A DNA stretch of 35,079 nucleotides, taken from assembly GCF_030124145.1 (NCBI RefSeq), contig NZ_JASKMS010000048.1:1-35079 (forward strand). The letters are read 5' to 3'. This document shows, piece after piece, positions 1 through 7,212 of this stretch. A program made the translations under genes and the position numbers. This DNA comes from Streptomyces sp. 378. GTDB lineage: Bacteria > Actinomycetota > Actinomycetes > Streptomycetales > Streptomycetaceae. Under the pieces are notes generated by a model. That model had not been told where the DNA came from. It made no database searches and saw only the letters and a program-made list of their open reading frames with translations. Within the stretch, counting starts at the first letter, position 1. The number at the start of each line of letters is the position of its first letter.

Positions 1-52
1 ACACGGTGCTCCGCGAGACACCGGCACGCTGGGCGATCTCACCGATGTTCAC
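1..52 (-). CDS. LacI-family transcriptional regulator, N-terminal fragment (cut by window edge)
   Basis: Reading the minus strand from GTG at 52 gives VNIGEIAQRAGVSRSTV, the first helix-turn-helix of a LacI/GalR-type repressor. The start is supported by AAGGAG on the minus strand at 64-59, six bases before the GTG. Only 17 residues are inside the window, so the effector domain and the sugar or other ligand cannot be judged. Two copies of a 16-bp sequence centred on AACCGGTT lie upstream (150-165, 306-321). That core is typical of LacI-family operators, so autoregulation is a reasonable inference. Confidence 0.6.
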   Translation of the reverse strand, partial: MNIGEIAQRAGVSRSTV

Positions 53-149
53 GAAGAACTCCTTGCTCGAACCGCGGGCCCGCTCCGAGAGGAGCCGGGG
101 CCGCGGTCCGGGTCGGACTGGGGACTGACGACGAGGCCGCATCCGGTCA

Positions 150-165
150 TCGAACCGGTTCGCGT
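150..165. promoter_or_regulatory. Candidate LacI-family operator 1
   Basis: TCGAACCGGTTCGCGT contains the perfect 12-bp palindrome CGAACCGGTTCG. The same 16 bases recur inverted at 306-321. The central CG and AACCGGTT core fit LacI-family operators. It is about 100 bp upstream of the LacI-type start at 52. Confidence 0.5.
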
Positions 166-305
166 GAAGTGAAGGTAGGAATGACCCGGACGGCTGTCAA
201 TACTCCGCGCAGCATTTCCTGGGACGGAGCTGTAACCGTCGGTGACCTTCTCTGCAGCCGTTCTGGCGCGGGTGTTGTCGACCGGCTGCGCACAGTGCGA
301 GCATG

Positions 306-321
306 ACGCGAACCGGTTCGA
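306..321. promoter_or_regulatory. Candidate LacI-family operator 2
   Basis: This is the inverted second copy of the 16-bp sequence at 150-165, again carrying CGAACCGGTTCG. The two centres are about 158 bp apart, a spacing that would allow looping by a tetrameric LacI-type repressor. Looping is inference. Confidence 0.5.
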
Positions 322-391
322 CGAAACGCGCACCCCGGTTGCCCGCACCGCCGCCGAGAGCGGGTGGCACTTCCGTCGGATCGTCCGACAG

Positions 392-459
392 CTCGGCGTG
401 GTGAAGCGGCCACCGTCCCTGTTCCACGTCAGGGACGGCGGCCGCTTCACCGCGCCGAG
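392..459. terminator. Long hairpin, 30-bp arms, 8-nt loop
   Basis: Arms 392-421 and 430-459 match at 28 of 30 positions around an 8-base loop (422-429). No U-tract follows on either strand, as is usual for actinomycete terminators. No gene ends beside it, so it may be a terminator left behind after gene loss or a small mobile inverted repeat. Confidence 0.45.
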
Positions 460-581
460 ATCGTCGGCCAGGTGACGGGAGTGTGACCAAACCCGAGACG
501 GAGAGGACGCGTCACTGGACGCTCGATCGCCGCCCGGCCGGGTAGGACGATGGCCTGCGCGGCATCGCCACGCCGTATCAC

Positions 582-633
582 TCGCGACAGCCAGTGACTC
601 GCATCGCTCGCGTCAGCCAGTGACTCGCATCGC
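582..633. repeat. Tandem duplication, 26-bp unit, two copies
   Basis: Positions 582-607 and 608-633 are identical except at 587 (A) versus 613 (T). The shared part includes CAGCCAGTGACTCGCATCGC. It lies in non-coding sequence and is probably a replication-slippage duplication. Confidence 0.75.
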
Positions 634-733
634 TGGGGAGATCGTCGCCCGAGTCACGTAGCCGTCCGGCCACGCCCGGTCCGGCGCCAGGGCCGCCCGC
701 CGCAGCCGGATGCGCCCCGCGCAGGACGCGGCG

Positions 734-1365
734 TCAGTTCTCCGGGCGTTCGCTTCCTTCTCCGCGGGCGCGCTGCGCGCGCAGCTCCACGGCGTCGAGG
801 AACAGGTCGATCGCGGTCTCGAACTGGTCCCCTTCGGCGTACTGCGCGGGTGCCACTGTGCCGGGCGACCAGCCGGTGGACGGTGCCGTCACCGGGGAGT
901 GAGGCATGGTCATCACGGCGACCATGACGAGCCGGCTGAGGACCAGGACCACGACGCCGACGAGCAGCCCGGTTCCGGCCGGGAGGGGGCATCAGCGGGT
1001 GCGCCCTCAGTTGGGGTCGCGGGCAGGGTGCGGGCGAGTAGGAGCGCATCTGGGCGCAGCCATACGAGGAGGGCGAGCGCGGCCAGGGTGAACGCGACCG
1101 TGGAGAGGAGGAACCGGCCGGTCAGTTCCGGCAGGTGAAGGGAGGCCGCGAGATGCCCGGCGGGTGTGGCGAGCAGTGGTCCGGCGATGCCGCCCGCGGT
1201 GGTGGCGACGATGACGGTGGAGGTGGCACGCGCGCGCTGACGAGGCGCGGCGAGGTCGGCTCCCGCGTATCGGCCTGGAGGTCGGAGGTGGTGCCGGCGC
1301 CGTAGAGGAACAGGGAGACGAGCAGCGCGGGGCTGCCGAATGCGGCCGCCGCGACTGGAGTCTCA
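734..1365 (-). pseudogene. Decayed MFS transporter fused to a TetR-like C-terminus
   Basis: Three minus-strand frames join into an MFS-like sequence: LLVSLFLYGAGTTSDLQA, then AGADLAAPRQRARATS with following membrane segments, then GLLVGVVVLVLS and VMVAVMTM. The first break is precise: restoring one base near 1272 makes the text read LQARYAGADLAAP, the usual cytoplasmic-loop sequence of these transporters. A second shift lies near 985. After VMVAVMTM the similarity stops and the frame ends with QFETAIDLFLDAVELR, which resembles the C-terminal helix of TetR-family regulators. Both ends of the transporter are missing, so the locus looks like a deletion scar joining two former genes. The MFS part is fairly secure; the TetR assignment is weaker. 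Confidence 0.6.
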
Positions 1366-1594
1366 GCACCTCACGGTGCCCTTGCGATGACGCCTGCCCT
1401 GGCATACGCCCCGTCGCGCACCGCGCGGGCCGCCCCGCGCCCGGCCCCCTCTCCCCGTGAGCCAGGCGCGGGCATCGGCCTGTGCTCGGCCGGGGCGGCG
1501 TCCGGGTGAGGTCCGTCCCTGCGCGCAGGCAGACCGTGGGGCGTCACAGACCCGCGCGGCTGTGATCGCCCCTACGCTGCATCCTGCTGCGCGC

Positions 1595-2347
1595 TCACTC
1601 ACCCGTGCGACGCGCCGTGATCTCCTTCGCAGTGTCAGCGACAAGACGCCCTAGCTCCGGTAGCCGTGCGGCGTCGTACCGCGACTCGGGAATGGAGACG
1701 GTGATCGTCGCGAGGGGTGTGCCATCCACATCCAGGATGGCGGCAGCGACCGCGCAGACGCCCGGCCGGTACTGATTCCGGTTGACGGAGACTCCGTCGG
1801 CCCGTACCCGCTCCAGCTCGGCCCGCAACTGAACCGGATCGGTCGGCGTGGCATCAGTGAAACGTTCCAGGCCGCGCCTGACCACCTCATCGACGTCCGC
1901 CGTCGGCAGATGCGCGAGGATCGCGCGCCCCGAGGCGGTCGCGTGCAGGGGCGATATGTCACCAATGGCGAAAACGATCCGGAGTGCGTGGGTGCAGTCC
2001 ACCCGGTCCACGATCACAGCGCCCTGCAGCCCGTCCGGCACCGACAGATGGATTGTCTCGTTCAGCGCGTCCCGGAGTCGGATCATGGGCTCGCGTGCGG
2101 CGGCGAACAGGCTCGAGCCCTGCAATGCCGCCGGTCGGACGGCGAGCACCCGCGCACCGATGTCCCAGCGGGTGGTGTCCTTGCGGTTGGCTCGCAGCCA
2201 CCCGGCCTCGTTCAGGGTGACCAGGGTGCGCTGGACGGTCGACTTGGGCAGCTCCAGGAGCTTGCTCAGCTCTCCGACCGTCACCGGCTGGAGCTGCGCG
2301 ACCGCTTCCAGGATCTGCAGGGCCCTGGTGACGCTTCTGACTTCCAT
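1595..2347 (-). CDS. IclR-family transcriptional regulator
   Basis: The 250-residue product has the full IclR layout. A winged helix-turn-helix covers about residues 3-65 (RALQILEAVAQLQPVTVGEL, then KSTVQRTLVTLNEAGWL), and an effector domain of about 170 residues follows with the usual HATASGRAILAHLP and RPGVCAVAAAILD segments. It is transcribed away from the oxidase gene at 2598 across a 250-bp spacer that carries a strong palindrome (2444-2464). That arrangement is standard for an IclR regulator controlling the adjacent catabolic operon, here amine or N-acyl-amine use. The effector and whether it activates or represses are unknown. The ATG at 2347 is used because the conserved domain starts within its first residues. 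Confidence 0.92.
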   Translation of the reverse strand: MEVRSVTRALQILEAVAQLQPVTVGELSKLLELPKSTVQRTLVTLNEAGWLRANRKDTTRWDIGARVLAVRPAALQGSSLFAAAREPMIRLRDALNETIHLSVPDGLQGAVIVDRVDCTHALRIVFAIGDISPLHATASGRAILAHLPTADVDEVVRRGLERFTDATPTDPVQLRAELERVRADGVSVNRNQYRPGVCAVAAAILDVDGTPLATITVSIPESRYDAARLPELGRLVADTAKEITARRTGE

Positions 2348-2443
2348 GCCGTTACCCCCCGTTAATTGTGGATTTCCTCGGACAACACCTCTTGACTCCC
2401 TCTGACGCCACTGTCATTGTTCGTCGTGCCGAAGAGTAGCACA

Positions 2444-2464
2444 CCGTGCCACTGAGTGGAACGG
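2444..2464. promoter_or_regulatory. Probable IclR operator in the divergent spacer
   Basis: The 21-bp odd palindrome has GTGCCACTGAGTGGAAC at its centre (2446-2462), flanked by CC and GG. Only one pair fails to match (2448/2460). It sits between the divergent starts at 2347 and 2598. A TTGACT hexamer at 2392-2397 upstream of it could be a -35 element, but no convincing -10 was found. Binding by the adjacent IclR protein is inferred from position and symmetry. Confidence 0.6.
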
Positions 2465-2597
2465 AGTGAGAGAGGGTGGCTTGAAGTCGCCTCTCGAAAG
2501 TCCGAGTCGGACAATCTCCAGCCCTCCTCGCATCCGGAATCCAAGAATCCGCATGTCGGGCGCCCGGTGTCCAGCCCGGGAGACGAAAGGAACCGCT

Positions 2598-3731
2598 GTG
2601 TCTGTCAGGAAGCGTGTCGCCGTCGTCGGCGTCGGAACGATGGGCAGCCAGGCCGCCTGGCGGCTGGCGGCCCGTGGCGCCGAGGTCGTCGCCTACGACC
2701 GGTTCGCGCCCGGTCATGACCGCAGCGCGGCCGGCGGTGAGACCCGGATCTTCCGCAGTGCCCACTTCGAGGACTCCCGGTACGTCCCCCTGCTCAAGCA
2801 CGCGGACGCCCTGTGGGAGGAGCTGCAGCAGCAGACCGGACGGGAGCTGCGGCGCCTGAGCGGGTGCCTGTTGATGGGGTCCACCGAGCACCACCAGATG
2901 GCCACCGTGCTGGAGTCCATCGCCGAGCACGATCTCGACCACGAGGTGCTCGATGCCGAGGCGATGGCCAAGCGGTTCCCGCAGTACCGGCTGGAGGACG
3001 GCGACGCGGCCGTGCTCGACCGCCGCGCCGGCTTCATCCGCCCGGAGCTGACGGTCCAGACCGCCGCCCGTCGCGCCGAGCAACTCGGCGCGACCATCCA
3101 CCGCTACACGCCGGTTCGCGAGATCGTGTCCAGCGGCAGCGGCGTGGAGATCCGCACCGACTCCGGAAGCGAGCGCTTCGACGCGGTCGTCGTCACCGTC
3201 GGCCCGTGGGTGAACGACCTGCTCCCCGAGCTGCCGTGGGAGGTGGACATCCGCCGCCTCATCAGTGCCTGGTACGTGCCCACCACCGACGCCTGGTTCG
3301 GCGAGGAGCGCCCGGCGTTCATCCGCACCACGCCCACCCACTGCTACGGCCTGCCCTCCCCGGACGGCGTCTCCGTCAAGATCGGGCTCAACAAGGAGCT
3401 GCACAGCCCGGCCGGCGACCCGAACGCGCTGGAGCGCACCATCCAGCCGGAGGAGCTGGAGGTCTTCACCGAGCTGGTCCGCCGTCACCTGCCGGACCTG
3501 CACCCGGATCCGACGCGCCTGTCCGTGTACATGGAGGGCTACACCGAGAGCAGCCGCCCGCTGATCGGCCCGCTGCCCGGCGCCGAGAACGTCATCCTCC
3601 TGGCCGGGTTCTCGGGCCACGGCTTCAAGCTCTCGCCGGCCTTCGGTGACATCGGAGCCGACCTGGCGCTGGACGGCACCTCCGCTCATCCCATCGACTT
3701 CCTGTCGACCGTCGGCCGTACCACGGCCTGA
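2598..3731 (+). CDS. FAD-dependent amine oxidase, sarcosine oxidase / N-methyltryptophan oxidase type
   Basis: The 377-residue product is a DAO-superfamily flavoenzyme expected to oxidise an amine or N-methyl amine to an imine or aldehyde with release of hydrogen peroxide. The N-terminal dinucleotide fold is VAVVGVGTMGSQAAWRL with Gly11, Gly13 and Gly16, followed by an acidic strand end (AYDR). The C-terminus carries LLAGFSGHGFKLSPAFGD, the FAD-contact motif of monomeric sarcosine oxidases. The cysteine that carries covalent flavin in classic monomeric sarcosine oxidase does not appear at the equivalent place (YMEGYTESSRP), so flavin may be non-covalent. GTG at 2598 is chosen because AAAGG lies seven bases upstream and the Rossmann motif begins at once; upstream in-frame starts would add an unrelated 44 residues. 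It is the first gene of the operon. The exact substrate is not readable. Confidence 0.85.
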   Translation: MSVRKRVAVVGVGTMGSQAAWRLAARGAEVVAYDRFAPGHDRSAAGGETRIFRSAHFEDSRYVPLLKHADALWEELQQQTGRELRRLSGCLLMGSTEHHQMATVLESIAEHDLDHEVLDAEAMAKRFPQYRLEDGDAAVLDRRAGFIRPELTVQTAARRAEQLGATIHRYTPVREIVSSGSGVEIRTDSGSERFDAVVVTVGPWVNDLLPELPWEVDIRRLISAWYVPTTDAWFGEERPAFIRTTPTHCYGLPSPDGVSVKIGLNKELHSPAGDPNALERTIQPEELEVFTELVRRHLPDLHPDPTRLSVYMEGYTESSRPLIGPLPGAENVILLAGFSGHGFKLSPAFGDIGADLALDGTSAHPIDFLSTVGRTTA

Positions 3732-3775
3732 ACCGCCCCCGATCACCATCCGGCAGATCCGGTAGGGAGAACCAC

Positions 3776-3904
3776 ATGGCCACGAGGAAACGTGTCGCCG
3801 TCGTCGGTACCGGCACGGTGGGCAGCCAGGCCGCCTGGCCCCTGCAGGGCCGCACCTCCCAGCCGATCGACTTCATCAGCACGCGCGGCCGCACCGCGGC
3901 CTGA
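3776..3904 (+). pseudogene. Internally deleted copy of the upstream FAD oxidase, in-frame 42-codon remnant
   Basis: The ORF begins MATRKRVAVVGTGTVGSQAA, nearly identical to residues 2-20 of the oxidase ending at 3731. It then passes through WPLQG straight into a tail (RTSQPIDFISTRGRTAA) that matches the last 17 or so residues of that oxidase (SAHPIDFLSTVGRTTA). Some 330 codons are missing, yet ATG, reading frame and TGA are intact and a GTAGGGAG ribosome-binding site precedes it. The simplest reading is a tandem duplicate of the oxidase that lost its middle by an in-frame deletion. The peptide cannot bind FAD or catalyse anything alone. It may persist as a translational spacer that keeps the operon coupled, which is speculation. 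Confidence 0.8.
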
Positions 3905-3916
3905 ACGAGGTACGAC

Positions 3917-4888
3917 ATGACACTGACCATCGGCCCGCTGAGCGCGGAGCCGGGGCGCAAGACACGGGGCACCCTCCCCGTGGACCTCGGCCCCAAGACC
4001 GTGGACATCCCCCTGATCCTCGTCAACGGCTCCCGACCCGGCCCCAGGGTCGTGCTGACCGGAGGCGTCCACGGCGGCGAGTTCGTCGGCACCGACGCCG
4101 CCGCCCGCCTCGGCGGCCTCCTGGAGCCGGAGGACGTCACCGGCCAGGTGGTGATCTGCCCGGTGGCCAATCCCCCTGCCGTGTACGACGGACGCCTCGG
4201 CACGTCACCGCTGGACGGCATCAACATCAACCGCGTCTTCCCCGGCGACAAGGACGGCGGGCCCACCGAGCGACTGGCGGCCTGGCTCTTCGAGAACGTC
4301 ATCTCCGGCGCCGACGCCTACGCGGACCTGCACAGCGGTGGCATCGACGAGACCCTGCTCGACTTCATCGGCTACCGTCTGACCTCGGACGACGAGCTGA
4401 ACGCGAAGACGCGGGCCATGGCTCACGCCGTCGGCTACGAGCGTGTACTGTTCGGCCGCAACGCCCAGGGCGGAAACAGCCACGCCGCGGCCGCACGGCA
4501 GGGCATCCCCGCCATCCTCATCGAGACCGGCCAGCTCGGCGACCGGAACCCCGACCAGACGCGGACCCTGCTCGACGGCCTCTACCGGCTCCTGCACCAC
4601 CTCGGCGTCATCGACGCCCCCCAGCACGTCGCACCGGTGACCGTCCAGCCGCGCGAGTGGGTGTGGACCGGCTCCGTCGTGTCCCCGGTCACCGGCCTGT
4701 GGTATCCGGACGCGGCCACCGGCGACGAGGTGACCGAGGGCCAGTCCGTCGGCCGTGTCATCGACCCGGCCGACGGTGGCGAACACAAGGTCACCGCCAC
4801 CGCCACCGGACAGATCCTCTACGGCATGAACGGGCTCACCGTCGCCCCTGGCGCGGAGCTCGCCGCCATCGCGGTTCCGCACGACTGA
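3917..4888 (+). CDS. Zinc deacylase of the succinylglutamate desuccinylase / aspartoacylase family, copy 1
   Basis: The 323-residue product has the AstE/AspA fold, an M14-like zinc hydrolase that removes an acyl group from an N-acylated amine or amino acid. Zinc ligands are visible as GGVHGGE (His52, Glu55) and DLHSGG (His139), and a catalytic-type glutamate as AILIETGQLG. The NINRVFPGD segment after the first ligands is typical of the group. The last 90 residues form a barrel-like C-terminal domain (VVSPVTGLWYPDAATGDEV). Ectoine-degradation DoeB and EutE, which deacetylate N-acetyl-diaminobutyrate, belong to the same family, but the substrate here is unknown. A second, divergent copy lies at 10351-11304. 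The start ATG follows GAGG by a normal distance. Confidence 0.85.
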   Translation: MTLTIGPLSAEPGRKTRGTLPVDLGPKTVDIPLILVNGSRPGPRVVLTGGVHGGEFVGTDAAARLGGLLEPEDVTGQVVICPVANPPAVYDGRLGTSPLDGININRVFPGDKDGGPTERLAAWLFENVISGADAYADLHSGGIDETLLDFIGYRLTSDDELNAKTRAMAHAVGYERVLFGRNAQGGNSHAAAARQGIPAILIETGQLGDRNPDQTRTLLDGLYRLLHHLGVIDAPQHVAPVTVQPREWVWTGSVVSPVTGLWYPDAATGDEVTEGQSVGRVIDPADGGEHKVTATATGQILYGMNGLTVAPGAELAAIAVPHD

Positions 4889-4976
4889 CGGGCCCGCTCG
4901 CGGCCTGTCCGTTCCCCGAACCCCACCCCACAACCTCCCAGCTGGTCCCTCACGCGCTAATTCCAGGAGATTTGTC

Positions 4977-6077
4977 ATGAGTGATCCCATGATCGGTCGC
5001 AGAGTGCTCCTGCGCGGAGCAGGCGGCCTGGCCGCCCTCGCCGCCCTCCCCTCCCTCTCCGCCTGCGGCACCGGCACCAGCCGCGCCGCCTCCGGCAGCA
5101 AGGGCGGCGGCAAGACGGTGATCGTCCGCGACAGCGGCGGCGCCTTCGGCGAGGCCCTCCAAAAGGCCGTCTACACGCCGTTCACCCAGGAGACCGGCAT
5201 CAGCGTGCAGGTCACCAACCTCCAGGGCACCCAGATGCTGGCCCAGATCAAGCAGGGCCGCCCCCAGTTCGACCTGATCAACAACTCGATGATGGAGCAC
5301 GCCAAGTTCGTGACCCAGGACGCCCTGGAGCAACTGGACCGCGACCGGATCAAGAGCCTGAAGAGCGCGAAGCTCCCCGAGAACCAGATCACCGACCATT
5401 CGATCGCCAGCAGCTTCTACGCCCAGTGCATGGCGTACCGCACCGACGCCTTCGGGGGTAAGAAGCCTCAGTCGTGGGCGGACTTCTGGGACACCAAGGG
5501 GTTCAAGGGCGCCCGCTCGATGTGCAACCCGGACGCCGACCTGCCCGAGCTGGAGTTCGCACTGCTGGCCGATGGCGTCCCGATGGACAAGCTGTACCCG
5601 CTCGATGTGGACCGCGCCTTCAAGGTGCTGACCCGGCTCCGGTCCGGCATCAAGAAGTTCTGGGACAGCGGCCCGCTCCCCGGGGTGCTGCTGAGCCGCC
5701 AGGAGGTGACGATGTCCACCGTCTGGCAGGGCCGGCTCGCCGACCTGCTGAAGCAGGGTGTTCCGGTCGCGGCCCAGCTCAACGGCGCCCGCCGTCAGTT
5801 CCAAGGCTTCGGCATCGCCAAGGGCGCGGCCCACATGGACGCCGCCTACCAGCTCATGGACTACTCGCTGAGTCCCGACGTCCAGGCCCGTCTGGCCGAG
5901 ACCTACCCGTCGAACCCGGCCTCCCCGGTGGCCTACAAGAAGCTCACCGACGAGGTGCGGTCCACGCTCGCGGGTGCTCCGCAGTTCTACGACAAGGGCT
6001 TCGACGCGGACATCGACTGGTGGCTGAAGAACGAATCCGCCGTCACCAAGCGCTGGCTGGAGTGGGCTCGTGGCTGA
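4977..6077 (+). CDS. ABC-importer substrate-binding lipoprotein, polyamine (PotD) type
   Basis: The 366-residue product is the extracellular receptor of the importer encoded just downstream. The signal peptide has paired arginines (RRVLLRG, residues 8-14), a hydrophobic run and a lipobox SLSAC with Cys30, so it is probably exported, possibly by Tat, and anchored as a lipoprotein. The mature part follows the PotD / family 1 extracellular binding-protein pattern (VIVRDSGGAFGEAL near the start, SWADFWDTKGFKG in the middle). That family binds spermidine, putrescine and other small cationic or amino compounds. It overlaps the ATPase gene by 8 nt. A second in-frame ATG four codons on is an alternative start. 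Confidence 0.88.
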   Translation: MSDPMIGRRVLLRGAGGLAALAALPSLSACGTGTSRAASGSKGGGKTVIVRDSGGAFGEALQKAVYTPFTQETGISVQVTNLQGTQMLAQIKQGRPQFDLINNSMMEHAKFVTQDALEQLDRDRIKSLKSAKLPENQITDHSIASSFYAQCMAYRTDAFGGKKPQSWADFWDTKGFKGARSMCNPDADLPELEFALLADGVPMDKLYPLDVDRAFKVLTRLRSGIKKFWDSGPLPGVLLSRQEVTMSTVWQGRLADLLKQGVPVAAQLNGARRQFQGFGIAKGAAHMDAAYQLMDYSLSPDVQARLAETYPSNPASPVAYKKLTDEVRSTLAGAPQFYDKGFDADIDWWLKNESAVTKRWLEWARG

Positions 6078-7209
6078 ATTCGGTGTGGTCACGCCGTCCG
6101 TCGCGGTGGTCGGCGGCAAGCAGGCCGCCGCGACCGGCAAAGCGCTGTCGGTAGTGGCCCTGCGCAAGACGTACGGTGACGTCGTCGCCGTCGACGAGGC
6201 GTCCATGGAGATCGCGGCCGGGGAGTTCGTCACCTTCCTCGGCTCCTCCGGGTCGGGCAAGACCACGACCCTGATGATGATCGCCGGGTTCTGCGAACCC
6301 GACTCCGGCACCATCACCGTCGGCGGTCGTGACGTCACGCGGCTCGCGCCGCAGAAGCGGAACCTTGGTTTCGTCTTCCAGCAGTATCTGCTCTTCCCGC
6401 ACATGACCGTGAGCGAGAACGTCGCCTTCCCGCTCACACTCCGTGGGGTGCCGAAGGGCGAGATCCGCAGGCGGGTCGGGGAGACGCTGGAGATCGCCGG
6501 CCTGTCCGGGTTCGGTGGCCGCAAGCCGCGTGAGCTGTCCGGCGGTCAGCAGCAGCGTGTCGCCCTGTGCCGGGCGCTGGTCTACCGCCCGCCGGTCATC
6601 CTCATGGACGAGCCGCTGGGCGCCCTGGACAAGAAGCTGCGCGACCAGCTCCAGATCGAGATCAAGACCATCCAGCAGGAACTCGGCCTGACCGTCATCT
6701 ATGTGACGCACGATCAGGAAGAGGCGCTGGTCATGTCGGACCGCATCGCGGTGATGCGCAACGGCCTGATCGAGCAGTTCGACACCCCGCGGGAACTCTT
6801 CGAGCGTCCGAAGACCCCGTTCGTGGCGGACTTCCTCGGCGCGGCCAACTTCCTGCCCGGCCGCGTGGTGCAGAGCACGGACGAGCACACCGTGGTCCGC
6901 CTTGACCAGTGCGGCAGCCTGCTCAGGGCGCGACGCCACGCGCTGGCCTCCGGCACTCCGGTCAAGGTGGCTGTCCAGCCGGGTCGGCTGCGGGCCTGCG
7001 CCCCCGACGACGGCTTCTGTACCGGCACGGTCGAGACCGCGACGTACGTAGGCACTCTGGTTCGCGCCGGTGTGCGGGTCGATGGCGGTGAGGCACCGCT
7101 GCTGCGCCTGGAGGTTCCGGCCGGCCGCGGACCTGTCGCCGGCGAGCGGGTGGGGGTCACCGCCGACGCGGACGACGTCAACCTCTTCCCCACCGAACAG
7201 GGCGGGTGA
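6070..7209 (+). CDS. ABC-importer ATPase, PotA type
   Basis: The 379-residue product powers the importer from the cytoplasmic face. Walker A is GSSGSGKT (residues 58-65), the Q-loop is FQQYLLFPHM, the signature is ELSGGQQQR, Walker B with the D-loop is ILMDEPLGALD, and the H-loop is YVTHDQEEA. The last 120 residues form a TOBE-like domain, as in PotA and FbpC. The GTG start lies inside the 3' end of the binding-protein gene, giving an 8-nt overlap and probable translational coupling. About 25 residues precede the nucleotide-binding domain, slightly longer than usual, so a later start is possible. Confidence 0.92.
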   Translation: MAEFGVVTPSVAVVGGKQAAATGKALSVVALRKTYGDVVAVDEASMEIAAGEFVTFLGSSGSGKTTTLMMIAGFCEPDSGTITVGGRDVTRLAPQKRNLGFVFQQYLLFPHMTVSENVAFPLTLRGVPKGEIRRRVGETLEIAGLSGFGGRKPRELSGGQQQRVALCRALVYRPPVILMDEPLGALDKKLRDQLQIEIKTIQQELGLTVIYVTHDQEEALVMSDRIAVMRNGLIEQFDTPRELFERPKTPFVADFLGAANFLPGRVVQSTDEHTVVRLDQCGSLLRARRHALASGTPVKVAVQPGRLRACAPDDGFCTGTVETATYVGTLVRAGVRVDGGEAPLLRLEVPAGRGPVAGERVGVTADADDVNLFPTEQGG

Positions 7210-7212
7210 GCC

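Larger units (their letters stand above)
53..733. other. Non-coding upstream region with operators, hairpin and tandem repeat
   Basis: No convincing gene is seen. The open frames here have no family resemblance and no ribosome-binding site. The stretch holds two LacI-type palindromes, a long inverted repeat (392-459) and a 26-bp tandem duplication (582-633), each listed separately. Confidence 0.5.

Noticed and set aside
582..633. Possible CRISPR-like repeat
   Set aside because: Only two directly abutting 26-bp units with no spacer; a slippage duplication explains it.
2352..3749. 465-codon minus-strand frame opposite the FAD oxidase
   Set aside because: It is the antisense shadow of a well-supported gene; the Gly/Arg/Val-rich, low-complexity product resembles no family.
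4950..6524. 524-codon minus-strand frame opposite the binding protein and ATPase genes
   Set aside because: Antisense shadow caused by high GC; spans two real genes and has no recognisable domain.
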